From positions 1 to 64,000 of the forward strand of contig JANQLU010000008.1 in the NCBI GenBank assembly GCA_028280445.1: DNA of 64,000 nt, written 5' to 3'. Below the pieces are notes generated by a model, which was given only the letters and a program-made list of their open reading frames with translations, was not told the origin of the DNA and ran no database searches. This DNA comes from Pirellulaceae bacterium (GTDB taxonomy: Bacteria; Planctomycetota; Planctomycetia; Pirellulales; Pirellulaceae). Positions 44,769-53,626 of the stretch are shown here, piece after piece (position 1 is the stretch's first letter; each line of letters opens with the position of its first letter). A program made the translations under genes and the position numbers.

Positions 44769-45667
44769 ACCTAAACCCAATACTACCTGACAATGGACTC
44801 GTTGTTCATTGGGATATCTGGTACACGTGCAACGTTCGTTGCCCATATTGTTTTTACAACGGATCGTGGAAAGATCTGAAAAAGATGGAGTCGGGCGCGA
44901 CTCCAAACGAATGGGCGAACGGATTTCGTTCTCTAAACCGACCTCTTTTCATTACGATCGATGGAGGAGAGCCATTTTTAAAGCCTGATTTCGTGCGAAC
45001 GGTTGAACTCTTGCAGCAGTCATTCTTTCTGGGGCTGGCAACTAGCCTAACAGTTGATGTTGCGGAATTCCTTGACGTAGCGAACTTTGATCGAATTCCA
45101 CGCATGTTACTCAGCTACCATCCGACTCAAATTGAATCGATTGAGCTCTTCATTAGCCGTGTCAAGTCACTAATACGCCAAGGACTCAAGGCTTATATTC
45201 TAAATATTGTCGCTTATCCATCAATTATCGCTGACCTTGAGAATTTTCGAAAACGATTTCAAGAAGCTGGGTTGAAAATACACGTAACAAGATTTGTCGG
45301 ACAGTATCAAGACAAATATTATCCAGACGATTATTCGAAAGAAGAATTGGACATAATCCTCCCCATGATGACCAATCCAATAAGCCGGATGCAGGTAGAC
45401 AATCCCTTTAAACCCATGGGAAAACGTTGTGGTGCCGGTCGACAATTCATTTGGGTCGCAGCAAACGGTAATGTTTCACGTTGCTGCCACCATAGCGACA
45501 AATCAATGGGAAATATACTTCGGCATGGTGTTCAATTGAATGATCACAATCTGCCGTGCGATGCCGAACAATGCACTTCGTTTCAGCCGATTGAACGCGG
45601 GATTACTCCTTTTGTGTCCAGAAGCGAAGCGGAAAGACATGCGAAAGAATTCTACACCAATTTGTGA
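44765..45667 (+). CDS. Radical SAM enzyme with C-terminal SPASM-like cysteines
   Basis: 301 aa from GTG 44765, which overlaps the NTase stop; a longer start at 44699 would run deep into that gene. The cluster motif CNVRCPYC (Cys22, 26, 29) is intact and preceded by HWDIWYT. The SAM-binding GGE is seen in IDGGEPFLKP near residue 70. C-terminal Cys residues (KRCGAGRQFIWVAANGN, SRCCHHSD, CDAEQC) fit a SPASM/twitch domain with an auxiliary cluster. Such enzymes modify peptides, sugars or small molecules through a 5'-deoxyadenosyl radical. Confidence 0.87.
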   Translation: MNLNPILPDNGLVVHWDIWYTCNVRCPYCFYNGSWKDLKKMESGATPNEWANGFRSLNRPLFITIDGGEPFLKPDFVRTVELLQQSFFLGLATSLTVDVAEFLDVANFDRIPRMLLSYHPTQIESIELFISRVKSLIRQGLKAYILNIVAYPSIIADLENFRKRFQEAGLKIHVTRFVGQYQDKYYPDDYSKEELDIILPMMTNPISRMQVDNPFKPMGKRCGAGRQFIWVAANGNVSRCCHHSDKSMGNILRHGVQLNDHNLPCDAEQCTSFQPIERGITPFVSRSEAERHAKEFYTNL

Positions 45668-45673
45668 GTAAAC

Positions 45674-47194
45674 ATGAAGGTACAACTACTTAACTTGCCG
45701 GGTACAAGTTGTTTTGGTGAAGATCTTCAGGATTTTTCGTTTCTGGATGTGCTTCGATTCAGTCATCTGAAACAAACAGACTATCAAACCATGCCCATAG
45801 AAAACCTGCGTCTACTATACCTCGCAAGTCATTTGCGTTCGCACGGATTCGAATGCGAGACCGTTGATGCTTGTATTGATGAGTCCAGTTTCGAATCCGT
45901 GATCTCGTATGTTTGCGAAACAAAACCAAATGTAGTTTGTTTACCCAATTCAAGGCATATTGTTCCAGCATGGCAATACTATGCCGATTTGACGAGGTTA
46001 TTTGAGTCTTTGGAGTTCGATTGGAACTGCCATGTCACACTAGAAGGATTCTTTCCAGCGTTACATGCGGAAAAACTGCTCAAAAGATTTCCGCGATTAG
46101 ACTCTGTGATTCAGGGGAATGGAGAAGAAATTCTCCCCAGACTAATCAAGAATATTTTGACCAAAAAGGATGTGGATGAAATCCAAGGATTGACCACTCG
46201 CAATAAAGACAATTCGTTTCTTCAGTCAAGAAGCTTTGGAGGATTCACCTTCGCGCATTTGCCGGACCGGACCTTTGTGTCAAAAGTTATTGACAAAGGT
46301 TTCACACCGGTAATACGTTCTGGTGGAGGTTGTGCGTTTCAGTGCACATTTTGTTTGTTTGGCTCCTTTTCGCAAAAGTTAGCCCACTCAAATGTCCGAG
46401 GACGACGCGAGCCAATAGAAGTCGTCGAGGAGATGAGGTTGCTTTCGAATAGCTTTGGAGTACGCCATCTCTCATTCGCTGATGAACTATTTTGGGATGG
46501 ATCAAACGCAGATAAGGCTTGGATTGATGAGTTTTGCCGTTTAATAAAGCTGTACCAACTAGAAATGACATTTTCGATAGATATGAGAATGGAGTTTTGC
46601 ACTGAACATTTACTTCAACAATTACAAGAAGTCGGTCTCACACACATATTTGTCGGTATCGAAAACCTGTCCGACAAAGCGGCGGAAAAATACAAGAAAA
46701 AAACTTCCTTTGAACGTACGTGCCAGTGTGTTGAATTGTTAAAACGCAACGAAATAAACCTCCTTCCTGGTTTCATATTATTTGACAAAGAAACCACACT
46801 GGAAGAATTAGATACAAATGTCAGATTTCTCCAAGGACTCGACTATTATTCACTCTATCGATTTACTTCGAAATTGAATCTCTATTCAGAACTCGAAGTT
46901 GGTAACGACATCCAATCCAATTCACCCGTTGCAGATTATTCTTTTGACTGTTCCAAAGTTAATCATGTCTACGACGAAATTACTTGGTTTTTTACTAAAG
47001 CGATTAAGATAAGTCGCCAACTTCACTTGAGACACCAAAATGAAATTCCAGCTGTAATTCGCAAGAAGTTTAAAAGCATTCACAATCATTTTGTGTTACA
47101 GAGCATCGATGGCGTTAATAGTAATTTTCGTCAGTCCAACTATCGGAGGGAGTCTGCAGCTGCTGCGTTATCCGAATTATGTTTTGAAAATTGA
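45674..47194 (+). CDS. B12-dependent-type radical SAM enzyme
   Basis: 506 aa. N-terminal 160 residues have the order of a cobalamin-binding Rossmann domain (KVQLLNLPG, PIENLRLLYLASHLRSHGFE, then KPNVVCLPNSRHIVPAWQYY and IQGNGEEILPRLI). The classical base-off DxHxxG motif is not evident, so cobalamin binding is inferred from the layout. Radical-SAM core: GGGCAFQCTFCLFG (near residue 216-229, Cys219/223/226), then LSFADELFW and the strands of the TIM-like barrel. C-terminal 100 residues unassigned. This class includes methylases and ring-forming enzymes of natural-product and lipid pathways. Last gene of the operon; ATG with GTGAG upstream. Confidence 0.87.
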   Translation: MKVQLLNLPGTSCFGEDLQDFSFLDVLRFSHLKQTDYQTMPIENLRLLYLASHLRSHGFECETVDACIDESSFESVISYVCETKPNVVCLPNSRHIVPAWQYYADLTRLFESLEFDWNCHVTLEGFFPALHAEKLLKRFPRLDSVIQGNGEEILPRLIKNILTKKDVDEIQGLTTRNKDNSFLQSRSFGGFTFAHLPDRTFVSKVIDKGFTPVIRSGGGCAFQCTFCLFGSFSQKLAHSNVRGRREPIEVVEEMRLLSNSFGVRHLSFADELFWDGSNADKAWIDEFCRLIKLYQLEMTFSIDMRMEFCTEHLLQQLQEVGLTHIFVGIENLSDKAAEKYKKKTSFERTCQCVELLKRNEINLLPGFILFDKETTLEELDTNVRFLQGLDYYSLYRFTSKLNLYSELEVGNDIQSNSPVADYSFDCSKVNHVYDEITWFFTKAIKISRQLHLRHQNEIPAVIRKKFKSIHNHFVLQSIDGVNSNFRQSNYRRESAAAALSELCFEN

Positions 47195-47654
47195 TATTTG
47201 GTGTTACATACACCCTACGATTTAAAGCATTCGAAAAATCTGCAACACATGCTGGCAAATACTTTTTTGCGATCTAGGGTGCGTCGGCGTGAAACTCGTC
47301 ATAATGGCCAATGCGCTCGCCATCTTTTTTTTGTGCGTTTTTCTTGAAACACTGCTGTTGGGAAGAATGGGCGATTGAATAGTCGCTACAATTTGGCGTC
47401 TTCCGACTTGCGCGTGGCGCAGCGAACCAGAGCATGATAATTTCTTTTGGCACTATTTTGAGCGAGAGATGCATGCCTTAGCATCCGAAATTACATTTGG
47501 TAGAAAATGGGACAAAATCGATTAGATGGTAGAAAAACCTGCGTTTGTTTGCATAGAAATGCATTATTTGCATGATGAATAATTCAGCGTAGAACACTGG
47601 AAAATACGCGATTTACCGCTAAAATGCGTTTTTAAGCCTAGTCGCATAACTAGT

Positions 47655-47696
47655 TTGACATCGTGGAGGTCGTTGGTTCAAGTCCAATACCGCCCA
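47655..47696 (+). repeat. attachment-site core: 3' part of tRNA-Val(GAC), right copy
   Basis: Plus-strand TTGACATCGTGGAGGTCGTT through CCAATACCGCCCA, identical over 42 bases to the minus strand of 2849-2890. Upstream bases (CATAACTAG) cannot complete the tRNA, so it is a fragment. The two copies are in inverted orientation 45 kb apart. Confidence 0.85.
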
Positions 47697-47752
47697 CTTG
47701 ATAAAGTCCTGACTCGAAAGGGTTTAGGATTTTTTTCTTAAAATGCCTGCGA

Positions 47753-47788
47753 TTTTCTAACACAAATCTGACACAATTCTGACACAAC
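47753..47788. repeat. Direct repeats of TCTGACACAA, possible recombinase arm sites (right)
   Basis: Three near-direct copies (CTAACACAAA, TCTGACACAA, TCTGACACAA) 57 bases beyond the right tRNA fragment. About 22 of 24 bases match the minus strand of 3023-3045. Confidence 0.45.
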
Positions 47789-48103
47789 ATTGGATTTTTG
47801 TGTTGGCTCTTCAAAATCGGAGTGAAAAACATCATTATTTTCGCTAGGTGTTGGTACATTTTGGAACAGTAGCCCCGCTACGTTCAATACTGGAGGGCAG
47901 TGAAGCTTCTTTCCCTTTCTTGAAAGCGTACTTCGATCGATCGACAGGTTGTTGATCGCCGTGTTTATCACTCGTTTTTGACCGTTAAACTTAGTTGTCA
48001 CGAATTTGCTTGGTTTCGTTTTTTAGGGGACGATTTTCGTTTGGGTGACGGGCATTACAATGTAGGCTACGCTTGCACGACAACGTATGGATGCTAAAGA
48101 GAT

Positions 48104-50056
48104 ATGGAAGCTGATATTCGAAGATTCCTTGGACTCCCGGTCGAACCACAAGCCCAATGGCAAGGTGGAATTATTAATTTTGGCGACTTGGGCGATGGTG
48201 TTTTGGCTGACTCCCCCATGGCGGAAGCACAATTGGCACTGTGGGTCTCCTGTGAGGCTCAAGTTGTTCATGGAAATCCGGCCTTTGATGAAGAACCATT
48301 TGACCTATTGTTCTCGCAATTGCTTGAGTTTTCTGCGTCGCAAAATTTTGATTACCGGCCCGCACTAATCTGCGTTACCGACAAGGCCTTGGCTGATCAG
48401 TTGAACAAACTGCTGGCAAATTCAGGAACTTCTGTTTCATGGGATGCTGAGCCAGATTTTTGGTGCGAAGTCAAAGCTGACATGTCAGAGCATATGCTTG
48501 GTGCGGTTGCGGCTCCATCTTTGGTGGATACGAAATGCTCACCTTCACAAATTCGAGAATTCGCCGAGGCAGCCGCTGCATTCTATCGCGCGCGGCTGTG
48601 GCAATATCTCGATGATACCGACTTGCTCCAAATTCAGACCCCCAAGCCACCAAAGTACCTGAAACATCTGACCGTCCTGGGAGCCGGACAGCGTGAATTC
48701 GGGCTCGGTTTTTATGAGTCTCCTGCTACACACTGGGATTTGCGTTCACAACATTTGGACATGGACTCGCTTGAGACGTTTAGCTTGACTTTCACTCCAG
48801 TTAGCGAAGCGATTGAAGAAGACGTCGCATTTTGGAACGAGCACGACTTGCCGTTGGAAACCGGCGATGCGTTTCCCCAGTTCCTGTTTTATTCACCTAT
48901 GAATACTCGTGCGCCCAAGCCGAAAGAACTTGAGTACGTCACGATCGTATTGGCGGCGTTGGCACAAACAACGGAAGATGAAATTGACTCCGGTCAATGG
49001 TCCAAACAGGTCTCCATTCAAGGGAAAAACAAACAGTGCAAGATCTTGATTCCTGATCTTCTCAATCCACCCGACAGGAAGGAGTGGATCGATCGAGGTA
49101 TGTTTCCAGAAAGTAGAGGCAACGAACGACACTTTGGTCTGGTTCAAGCCTTGATAAAGCAAAACGAAGGAATGGATCTAGATCAGCTGAATGAGCTGAT
49201 CAACAGTCAACTCACAGGATCGATCGACGATTTTGACTACCCGACGGAAACGCCTTTTGATCGCGCTGAAAACCTCTGCTATGCCGCGATCGACACTTAC
49301 GGTCGACGCCGGATCCAATTGGCTCGTCAGGCATTGCAGGAAGATCCGACACACACTGAAGCCACTTTGCTGTTGGCCGAGTCTACGTTTGATACAAGTC
49401 GAAAGATCGAGTTATTTTCAAAGGCCGTCGAACATGGTGAAGCTCAATGCGCCGAGTTGTTGGAAACGGAAGTTGGACGCTTTTGGGAATTTTCTGAAAC
49501 CCGCCCGTTTTTGCGAGCAAAATATGGACTTGCTTCGGCACTTGCATCCGATGGACAAGTCAACGAAGCAATGACTCAATTGCTTGATATTCTACGGCTT
49601 AATCAGAATGACAATCTGGGGGTTAGGTATGAGATTATCCCGCTGCTGCTAAGTCAAAACAAAGAAAAAGAAGCCATTGAGATCCTCAACAAATACCCGG
49701 AGCAGACAGCCAGCTGGCTCTACCTGAAAGCTCAAGTAGAATTCCGTCGTGAAGGCCCTATTGGCCGAACGGCTCAAAAAGCGATCGCGGCGGCGATCAA
49801 GTTCAACCCTCACGTCCTTGAGCTGTTGATGGCAGATCATCCACCCATGATGCCAGAACACTATGCCTTGGGAAGTCCAGAAGAAGCAGCCATCGTCATC
49901 GAAGAGCAATTGGGATCATGGACCGAATCTGAGGGGTTTGTTGAGTGGATGCTTCAGCGGGCAGCCGTTCTGAAACAGCAAGAAAACAAGAGGAAGCGTG
50001 ATCGAAAACGCAAGCTTCAAGCAAAGAAACGTAAATCAAAAAAATCTCGAAAGTAA
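48104..50056 (+). CDS. TPR-containing conserved hypothetical protein
   Basis: 650 aa. Residues 1-350 are mixed alpha/beta with no recognised family. Residues about 385-600 hold helical repeats of TPR type, including RPFLRAKYGLASALASDGQV and LLDILRLNQNDNLGVRYEII, the latter an ST7-like TPR signature. The last 35 residues are strongly Lys/Arg-rich (KRKLQAKKRKSKK), which suggests nucleic-acid or ribosome contact. ATG after an AAAGAG. It is the first convincing gene to the right of the tRNA fragment and looks like ordinary chromosome. Confidence 0.7.
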   Translation: MEADIRRFLGLPVEPQAQWQGGIINFGDLGDGVLADSPMAEAQLALWVSCEAQVVHGNPAFDEEPFDLLFSQLLEFSASQNFDYRPALICVTDKALADQLNKLLANSGTSVSWDAEPDFWCEVKADMSEHMLGAVAAPSLVDTKCSPSQIREFAEAAAAFYRARLWQYLDDTDLLQIQTPKPPKYLKHLTVLGAGQREFGLGFYESPATHWDLRSQHLDMDSLETFSLTFTPVSEAIEEDVAFWNEHDLPLETGDAFPQFLFYSPMNTRAPKPKELEYVTIVLAALAQTTEDEIDSGQWSKQVSIQGKNKQCKILIPDLLNPPDRKEWIDRGMFPESRGNERHFGLVQALIKQNEGMDLDQLNELINSQLTGSIDDFDYPTETPFDRAENLCYAAIDTYGRRRIQLARQALQEDPTHTEATLLLAESTFDTSRKIELFSKAVEHGEAQCAELLETEVGRFWEFSETRPFLRAKYGLASALASDGQVNEAMTQLLDILRLNQNDNLGVRYEIIPLLLSQNKEKEAIEILNKYPEQTASWLYLKAQVEFRREGPIGRTAQKAIAAAIKFNPHVLELLMADHPPMMPEHYALGSPEEAAIVIEEQLGSWTESEGFVEWMLQRAAVLKQQENKRKRDRKRKLQAKKRKSKKSRK

Positions 50057-50099
50057 GGCTGTTTAGCTTTACCTTCAACCGGAAGTATAGGTTGGCCTC

Positions 50100-50345
50100 A
50101 GTCGTCAGGTGCAAAGCGGTGACCTGCGAAATCAACCGGGTGTTCGAAGTGGCAACCTTCTTTGGCTTTCCCTTTTTGAGCAGGTGTTGATAGTAGTTTT
50201 TGATTCTTTGATTGTGTCGTGTGGCAACCAGAGTCGCCATGTAAATGGCTTTGCGAACCAGCGGACGTCCGCCTCTGGTATTTCTTTTGACTTGGTTTTG
50301 TCCACGTCGAACTTGATTCCAAACCAGTTTTGACAACTCACGTCT
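50100..50345 (-). mobile_element. IS110-family transposase C-terminal remnant
   Basis: Minus-strand frame reads RGGRPLVRKAIYMATLVATR, then HNQRIKNYYQHLLKKGKPKK, the conserved end of the Transposase_20 domain of IS110 elements. The N-terminal DEDD catalytic part is missing and other frames are disrupted, so this is an inactive fragment left next to the TPR gene. Confidence 0.8.
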
Positions 50346-50455
50346 ACCATCAAGATGAAATGTGAGTTTTCTTTGATTTCTTGGGCAACATTTTGTTTTG
50401 GCCGTCGAATCATTCTCTATGAAGCTGAATCCATTTTTTTAATGGGGACGATTGG

Positions 50456-51487
50456 ATGGTAGTTGCAACAGAAGCCCGGAAGATCCAAAGATTGAAAAAA
50501 ATATTGGGCAGATATAGCCCAGACCAAGAGCTTCATCTGTTTGCAAATTGGACGAGTGAATCGATTTGGGTTCCGCCCAAAGACAATAACACTCAGTTGG
50601 CGTTGTCAATGTTGAATCAGTTTAGCCCATTTACTTCAAAAGAAGTTTGTTGGGACGCGGTGGTCAAAGAGCATCGCTCGAAGTTCACTCAGGTTCGAGA
50701 AATCGAATTGCCAAAACCATCGATTCGATTGCCGCAAGGTCGATTGTTTGTATCCGTTACGGAACGCAAAGATTTTGACAGAATTGATGACCCGATTCCA
50801 AATTGCGTCCACACTCGTTTGGATGAGTTTTTGTCGAGTGAAGGGATGAAGCGTGGCGCGAAAGTCTACTACATCAAGCCACTTTGTGTTGAATCCGAAC
50901 ATCAACTAATCTTTACCACTCGCGAACAATTGGAAGCCGTGATTGCTCGAATCCAGACTGAAGTCTTCGCCGAGTACCGCCGCATGTATCTCGGGCATCG
51001 TGCGCAACAAGTGGCGAGCGGAGTCGTCAATATGGGGTTGGCGATTCCCAGATGGTTCATCAAACGGTATTTGAATCGGAAGAAACTTGAAATCGACGAG
51101 TTTCACGCAAAACTTGAGTTCGAACGCAGACAACAAGCATTACTTGCCACACAGGCTTTTCACGAAAACCGCACAACAGGATGCACATTCGACGAAATGC
51201 TCGCGTTGTTGGATCCACCTGATCGCGAAGATGTCATTGAACAGTATGTGCGGGAAAACGAACTTTCAAACTTCAACCGGCAAACATTCTTACTGGCGTC
51301 AGCCGCAACACTTCCTTGGTTCGTGGCGTTATCTGTTGGAATCGCCAAAGCCGTGACCGTTGCCTTGGCAGCCTCCGTGGTTGTCTGTGATCCAGCATTT
51401 GTTGCCGAATTACCAGACTGTGAGGGAGCCCTGTTCAAGATTGGACACTTCGACGAAGTGGACGGAGTCTTGCACGTCGAAATCTGA
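50456..51487 (+). CDS. Hypothetical protein with a hydrophobic C-terminal region
   Basis: 343 aa, family not recognised. Residues 1-170 are soluble alpha/beta. Residues 170-250 are strongly helical and basic (RYLNRKKLEIDEFHAKLEFE), probably a coiled coil. A hydrophobic segment lies at about 277-308 (FLLASAATLPWFVALSVGIA followed by KAVTVALAASVVV). ATG preceded by GGGGACG. Sits alone between two IS fragments, and an origin by transfer cannot be excluded. Confidence 0.5.
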   Translation: MVVATEARKIQRLKKILGRYSPDQELHLFANWTSESIWVPPKDNNTQLALSMLNQFSPFTSKEVCWDAVVKEHRSKFTQVREIELPKPSIRLPQGRLFVSVTERKDFDRIDDPIPNCVHTRLDEFLSSEGMKRGAKVYYIKPLCVESEHQLIFTTREQLEAVIARIQTEVFAEYRRMYLGHRAQQVASGVVNMGLAIPRWFIKRYLNRKKLEIDEFHAKLEFERRQQALLATQAFHENRTTGCTFDEMLALLDPPDREDVIEQYVRENELSNFNRQTFLLASAATLPWFVALSVGIAKAVTVALAASVVVCDPAFVAELPDCEGALFKIGHFDEVDGVLHVEI

Positions 51488-51489
51488 TG

Positions 51490-51590
51490 TCAATTTGGAT
51501 TCACGATGCCACTTGTAGTAAGTCTGCTCCGAGATGCCGAGCTTCTTGCAAACCCGACACGATCCGTTCGTTTTGATGCCGATATTTTCT
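51490..51590 (-). mobile_element. IS3-family OrfA fragment
   Basis: Minus-strand translation CRVCKKLGISEQTYYKWHRE is the IS3 OrfA helix-turn-helix. About 46 bases match the fragment at 11090-11187 almost exactly in opposite orientation. No OrfB or terminal repeats are seen. Confidence 0.75.
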
Positions 51591-51613
51591 GAATGCCAGT
51601 TCTGAGCATTGCA

Positions 51614-53440
51614 CTATTTCTTTTCACGGCGAAGAGACTTTCCCTGTATTTTCTGCTGAGTCACTTTTCGAATCCAATCGCAAATGTCTGACAAAACCTG
51701 CTCATCTATTGTGGTTTCGATCGCCGCGTACTCTGAGGTTGCACCACTTTTGCAGCGTTGAAAAAGGTGGTTTCTGCCCTTGTACCGTCGAATGGTGACA
51801 GAGCTGCCGCTGCGCATAGCCGCAGCTTGGATTCCATTCAGATTCTGTTGATGTTCAACCTGACAATCCTTTGTTCCATTCATTGCGAGTATAGGACAGC
51901 TCACCTTGCCCAGGTTTTCCGCGGGGTTATAGGAAAATATGAACTTCCACCACCGGCTATTGAATTCCAGTAGACTGCTTGTGATTTTAGTTACTGATGT
52001 TTCGTCCTTTGTGGATGCCAACTCGTTTTCGATCAAAAATTTCGCGAGCTGACGAGCAGATTTTTCGATGGATTCGATCGGGGCTGCCTGAACGATCAAT
52101 CGCTGCAGGTCCGCATAAAGTTTCGAACCAACTCGAACAGTTTCGGGATCGGCACCTGCTAGTTGCCAGTTAAGTTCCATCTGTTTTTGAAAGACCTTGT
52201 CCCCTCGTACACCTGGACCTGCCATCAACACCGCAAATGCTACCGATTTGTCGATAGCACAAACCATTGGCGCGATCGCGCCACCCTCACTGTGTCCGAT
52301 TAAACCGATACGATTCCGATCAATCTCGTCGATCTCCTTTAACTTCCTGTAAACTGCCAGGGTGTCGGTTGAATTTTCTTTTGTTGTAGAATCTTTGCCG
52401 ACTCGTGTGGATTTTAGAACTTTCGATTTTCCTACGCCCCGATCGTCAAATCTCATCACGGCGATTCCACGACGTGTCAGATAGTCTGCTATTACGAGGA
52501 ACGGCTTATGGCCCAGCGCACTACAGTCACGATCCTCGCTGCCTCCACCGGAAATAAGAATTGCAGCTGGATAGGGACCGGGACCGAATTTCTTCTTGTC
52601 AGGAAGGGTTAGTGTTCCCGCAAGTAAGTGTCCCTCCGGATGTCTTGTAACGACTTCACGTTGACGATAGGGAAAGGGTGGTTTTGGCTCTTGGGGTCTG
52701 CGTATCGCACGAAATGCGTATTTTGGATCGATCGTCAACTTGAGATCCAGCGCGAGATTGCCTTGTTGAAACTCACCGCTTAGTTCATTGTTTTTAAAAC
52801 GTGCTTCAATCAGGGCAACACGGGAGCCGACTAATTTCGCAGCAAATCTCGTATCATCAAATTTGACGTTGCTCAATGGGTACTGCTTTAAGCCGAGCAA
52901 AGGAACGTCGATCCAGGCTATCGGGTTTTTCTTCGGCGTGGTCGCAACCATCAATGCCATATCAATTTTGGAACCGCCAGGTGCCGCGGCAGCTCCAGAA
53001 TATACTCTCACTTTGTTGCAGTCATGCGGTTTCAACGTTCGAGAGAATTCGAAGACTCCCGTTTGCGGTTTATCCGATTGCTGGTCTCCGATGTTTGTAA
53101 CTGACCCTTTGAGAACTTGCCCGGTAGAATTGACAGCTCCTTTGAAAAGAAATTTCTTGTTGCGGCCGACAAAAACAAATGAAGTTTTCGAGTTATCAAT
53201 CGTTACTTTCTCCGCCATGGCTCCTTTTAGTTGGAGCTTGAACAACGTACCTCTTACCTTGAATGCCCCTTTTGTCTTTTCTATCTCGAGCGTACCAAAC
53301 GCTTCAGTGTCACCGATCGTTGCAGTTCCAACCCAGGAACCAACTAAGGGTGCCGATTTGTCGAAAGCGAAAGATTCGTCTTGCTCCGAATGCAAATCAA
53401 GTGAAATCAAGCTGATTGCCAACATTATCAACTGCTTCAT
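51614..53440 (-). CDS. Secreted alpha/beta hydrolase (S9/dienelactone-hydrolase-like)
   Basis: About 608 aa from the ATG at 53440, which has AAGGACG upstream and starts a signal-peptide-like segment (MKQLIMLAISLISLDLHSEQ). A longer open frame upstream looks non-coding. Residues 30-250 form a beta-rich domain of unknown function. The alpha/beta hydrolase follows: AILISGGGSEDRDCSALGH at the oxyanion region, AVMRFDDRGVGKS, nucleophile Ser in LIGHSEGGAIAP, Asp in ILAMNGTKDCQV and the late His in GRNHLFQ. Likely an esterase or peptidase in the periplasm. Single gene, same strand as the AraC gene upstream but 186 bases away. Confidence 0.8.
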   Translation of the reverse strand: MKQLIMLAISLISLDLHSEQDESFAFDKSAPLVGSWVGTATIGDTEAFGTLEIEKTKGAFKVRGTLFKLQLKGAMAEKVTIDNSKTSFVFVGRNKKFLFKGAVNSTGQVLKGSVTNIGDQQSDKPQTGVFEFSRTLKPHDCNKVRVYSGAAAAPGGSKIDMALMVATTPKKNPIAWIDVPLLGLKQYPLSNVKFDDTRFAAKLVGSRVALIEARFKNNELSGEFQQGNLALDLKLTIDPKYAFRAIRRPQEPKPPFPYRQREVVTRHPEGHLLAGTLTLPDKKKFGPGPYPAAILISGGGSEDRDCSALGHKPFLVIADYLTRRGIAVMRFDDRGVGKSKVLKSTRVGKDSTTKENSTDTLAVYRKLKEIDEIDRNRIGLIGHSEGGAIAPMVCAIDKSVAFAVLMAGPGVRGDKVFQKQMELNWQLAGADPETVRVGSKLYADLQRLIVQAAPIESIEKSARQLAKFLIENELASTKDETSVTKITSSLLEFNSRWWKFIFSYNPAENLGKVSCPILAMNGTKDCQVEHQQNLNGIQAAAMRSGSSVTIRRYKGRNHLFQRCKSGATSEYAAIETTIDEQVLSDICDWIRKVTQQKIQGKSLRREKK

Positions 53441-53626
53441 CGTCTTACGTCCTTCCAAGAAACCGCAACATGAAAAATGACTTGTCGAGCCTGTTCTACT
53501 GGCGATCAAGGATTGCCGCCAATTGCAAAAAGATAGCGAAGTCGCTCTAGTTGTCTTGGAAAATTCGGACACCACCAGATTTGCGACAACCAATGACAAG
53601 GATCGTCTAAGGAACTGGGCGATTGG

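Larger units (their letters stand above)
47195..48103. other. Intergenic stretch at the right end of the accessory region
   Basis: Contains a family B palindrome fragment near 47283 (GTCGGCGTGAAACTCGTC), the right tRNA-Val fragment, and the TCTGACACAA repeats. Open frames across the tRNA fragment read VGGIGLEPTTSTMSN, the usual artefact from translating a tRNA complement, and are not genes. No intact recombinase is seen here. Confidence 0.6.

Noticed and set aside
45400..45674. Cobalamin riboswitch for the B12-type radical SAM gene
   Set aside because: The upstream DNA is coding sequence of the previous gene and lacks a B12-box-like element.
47650..47859. 69-aa open frame on the minus strand ending GGIGLEPTTSTMSN
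   Set aside because: This is the well-known artefact of translating the complement of a tRNA 3' end; it has no other protein features.
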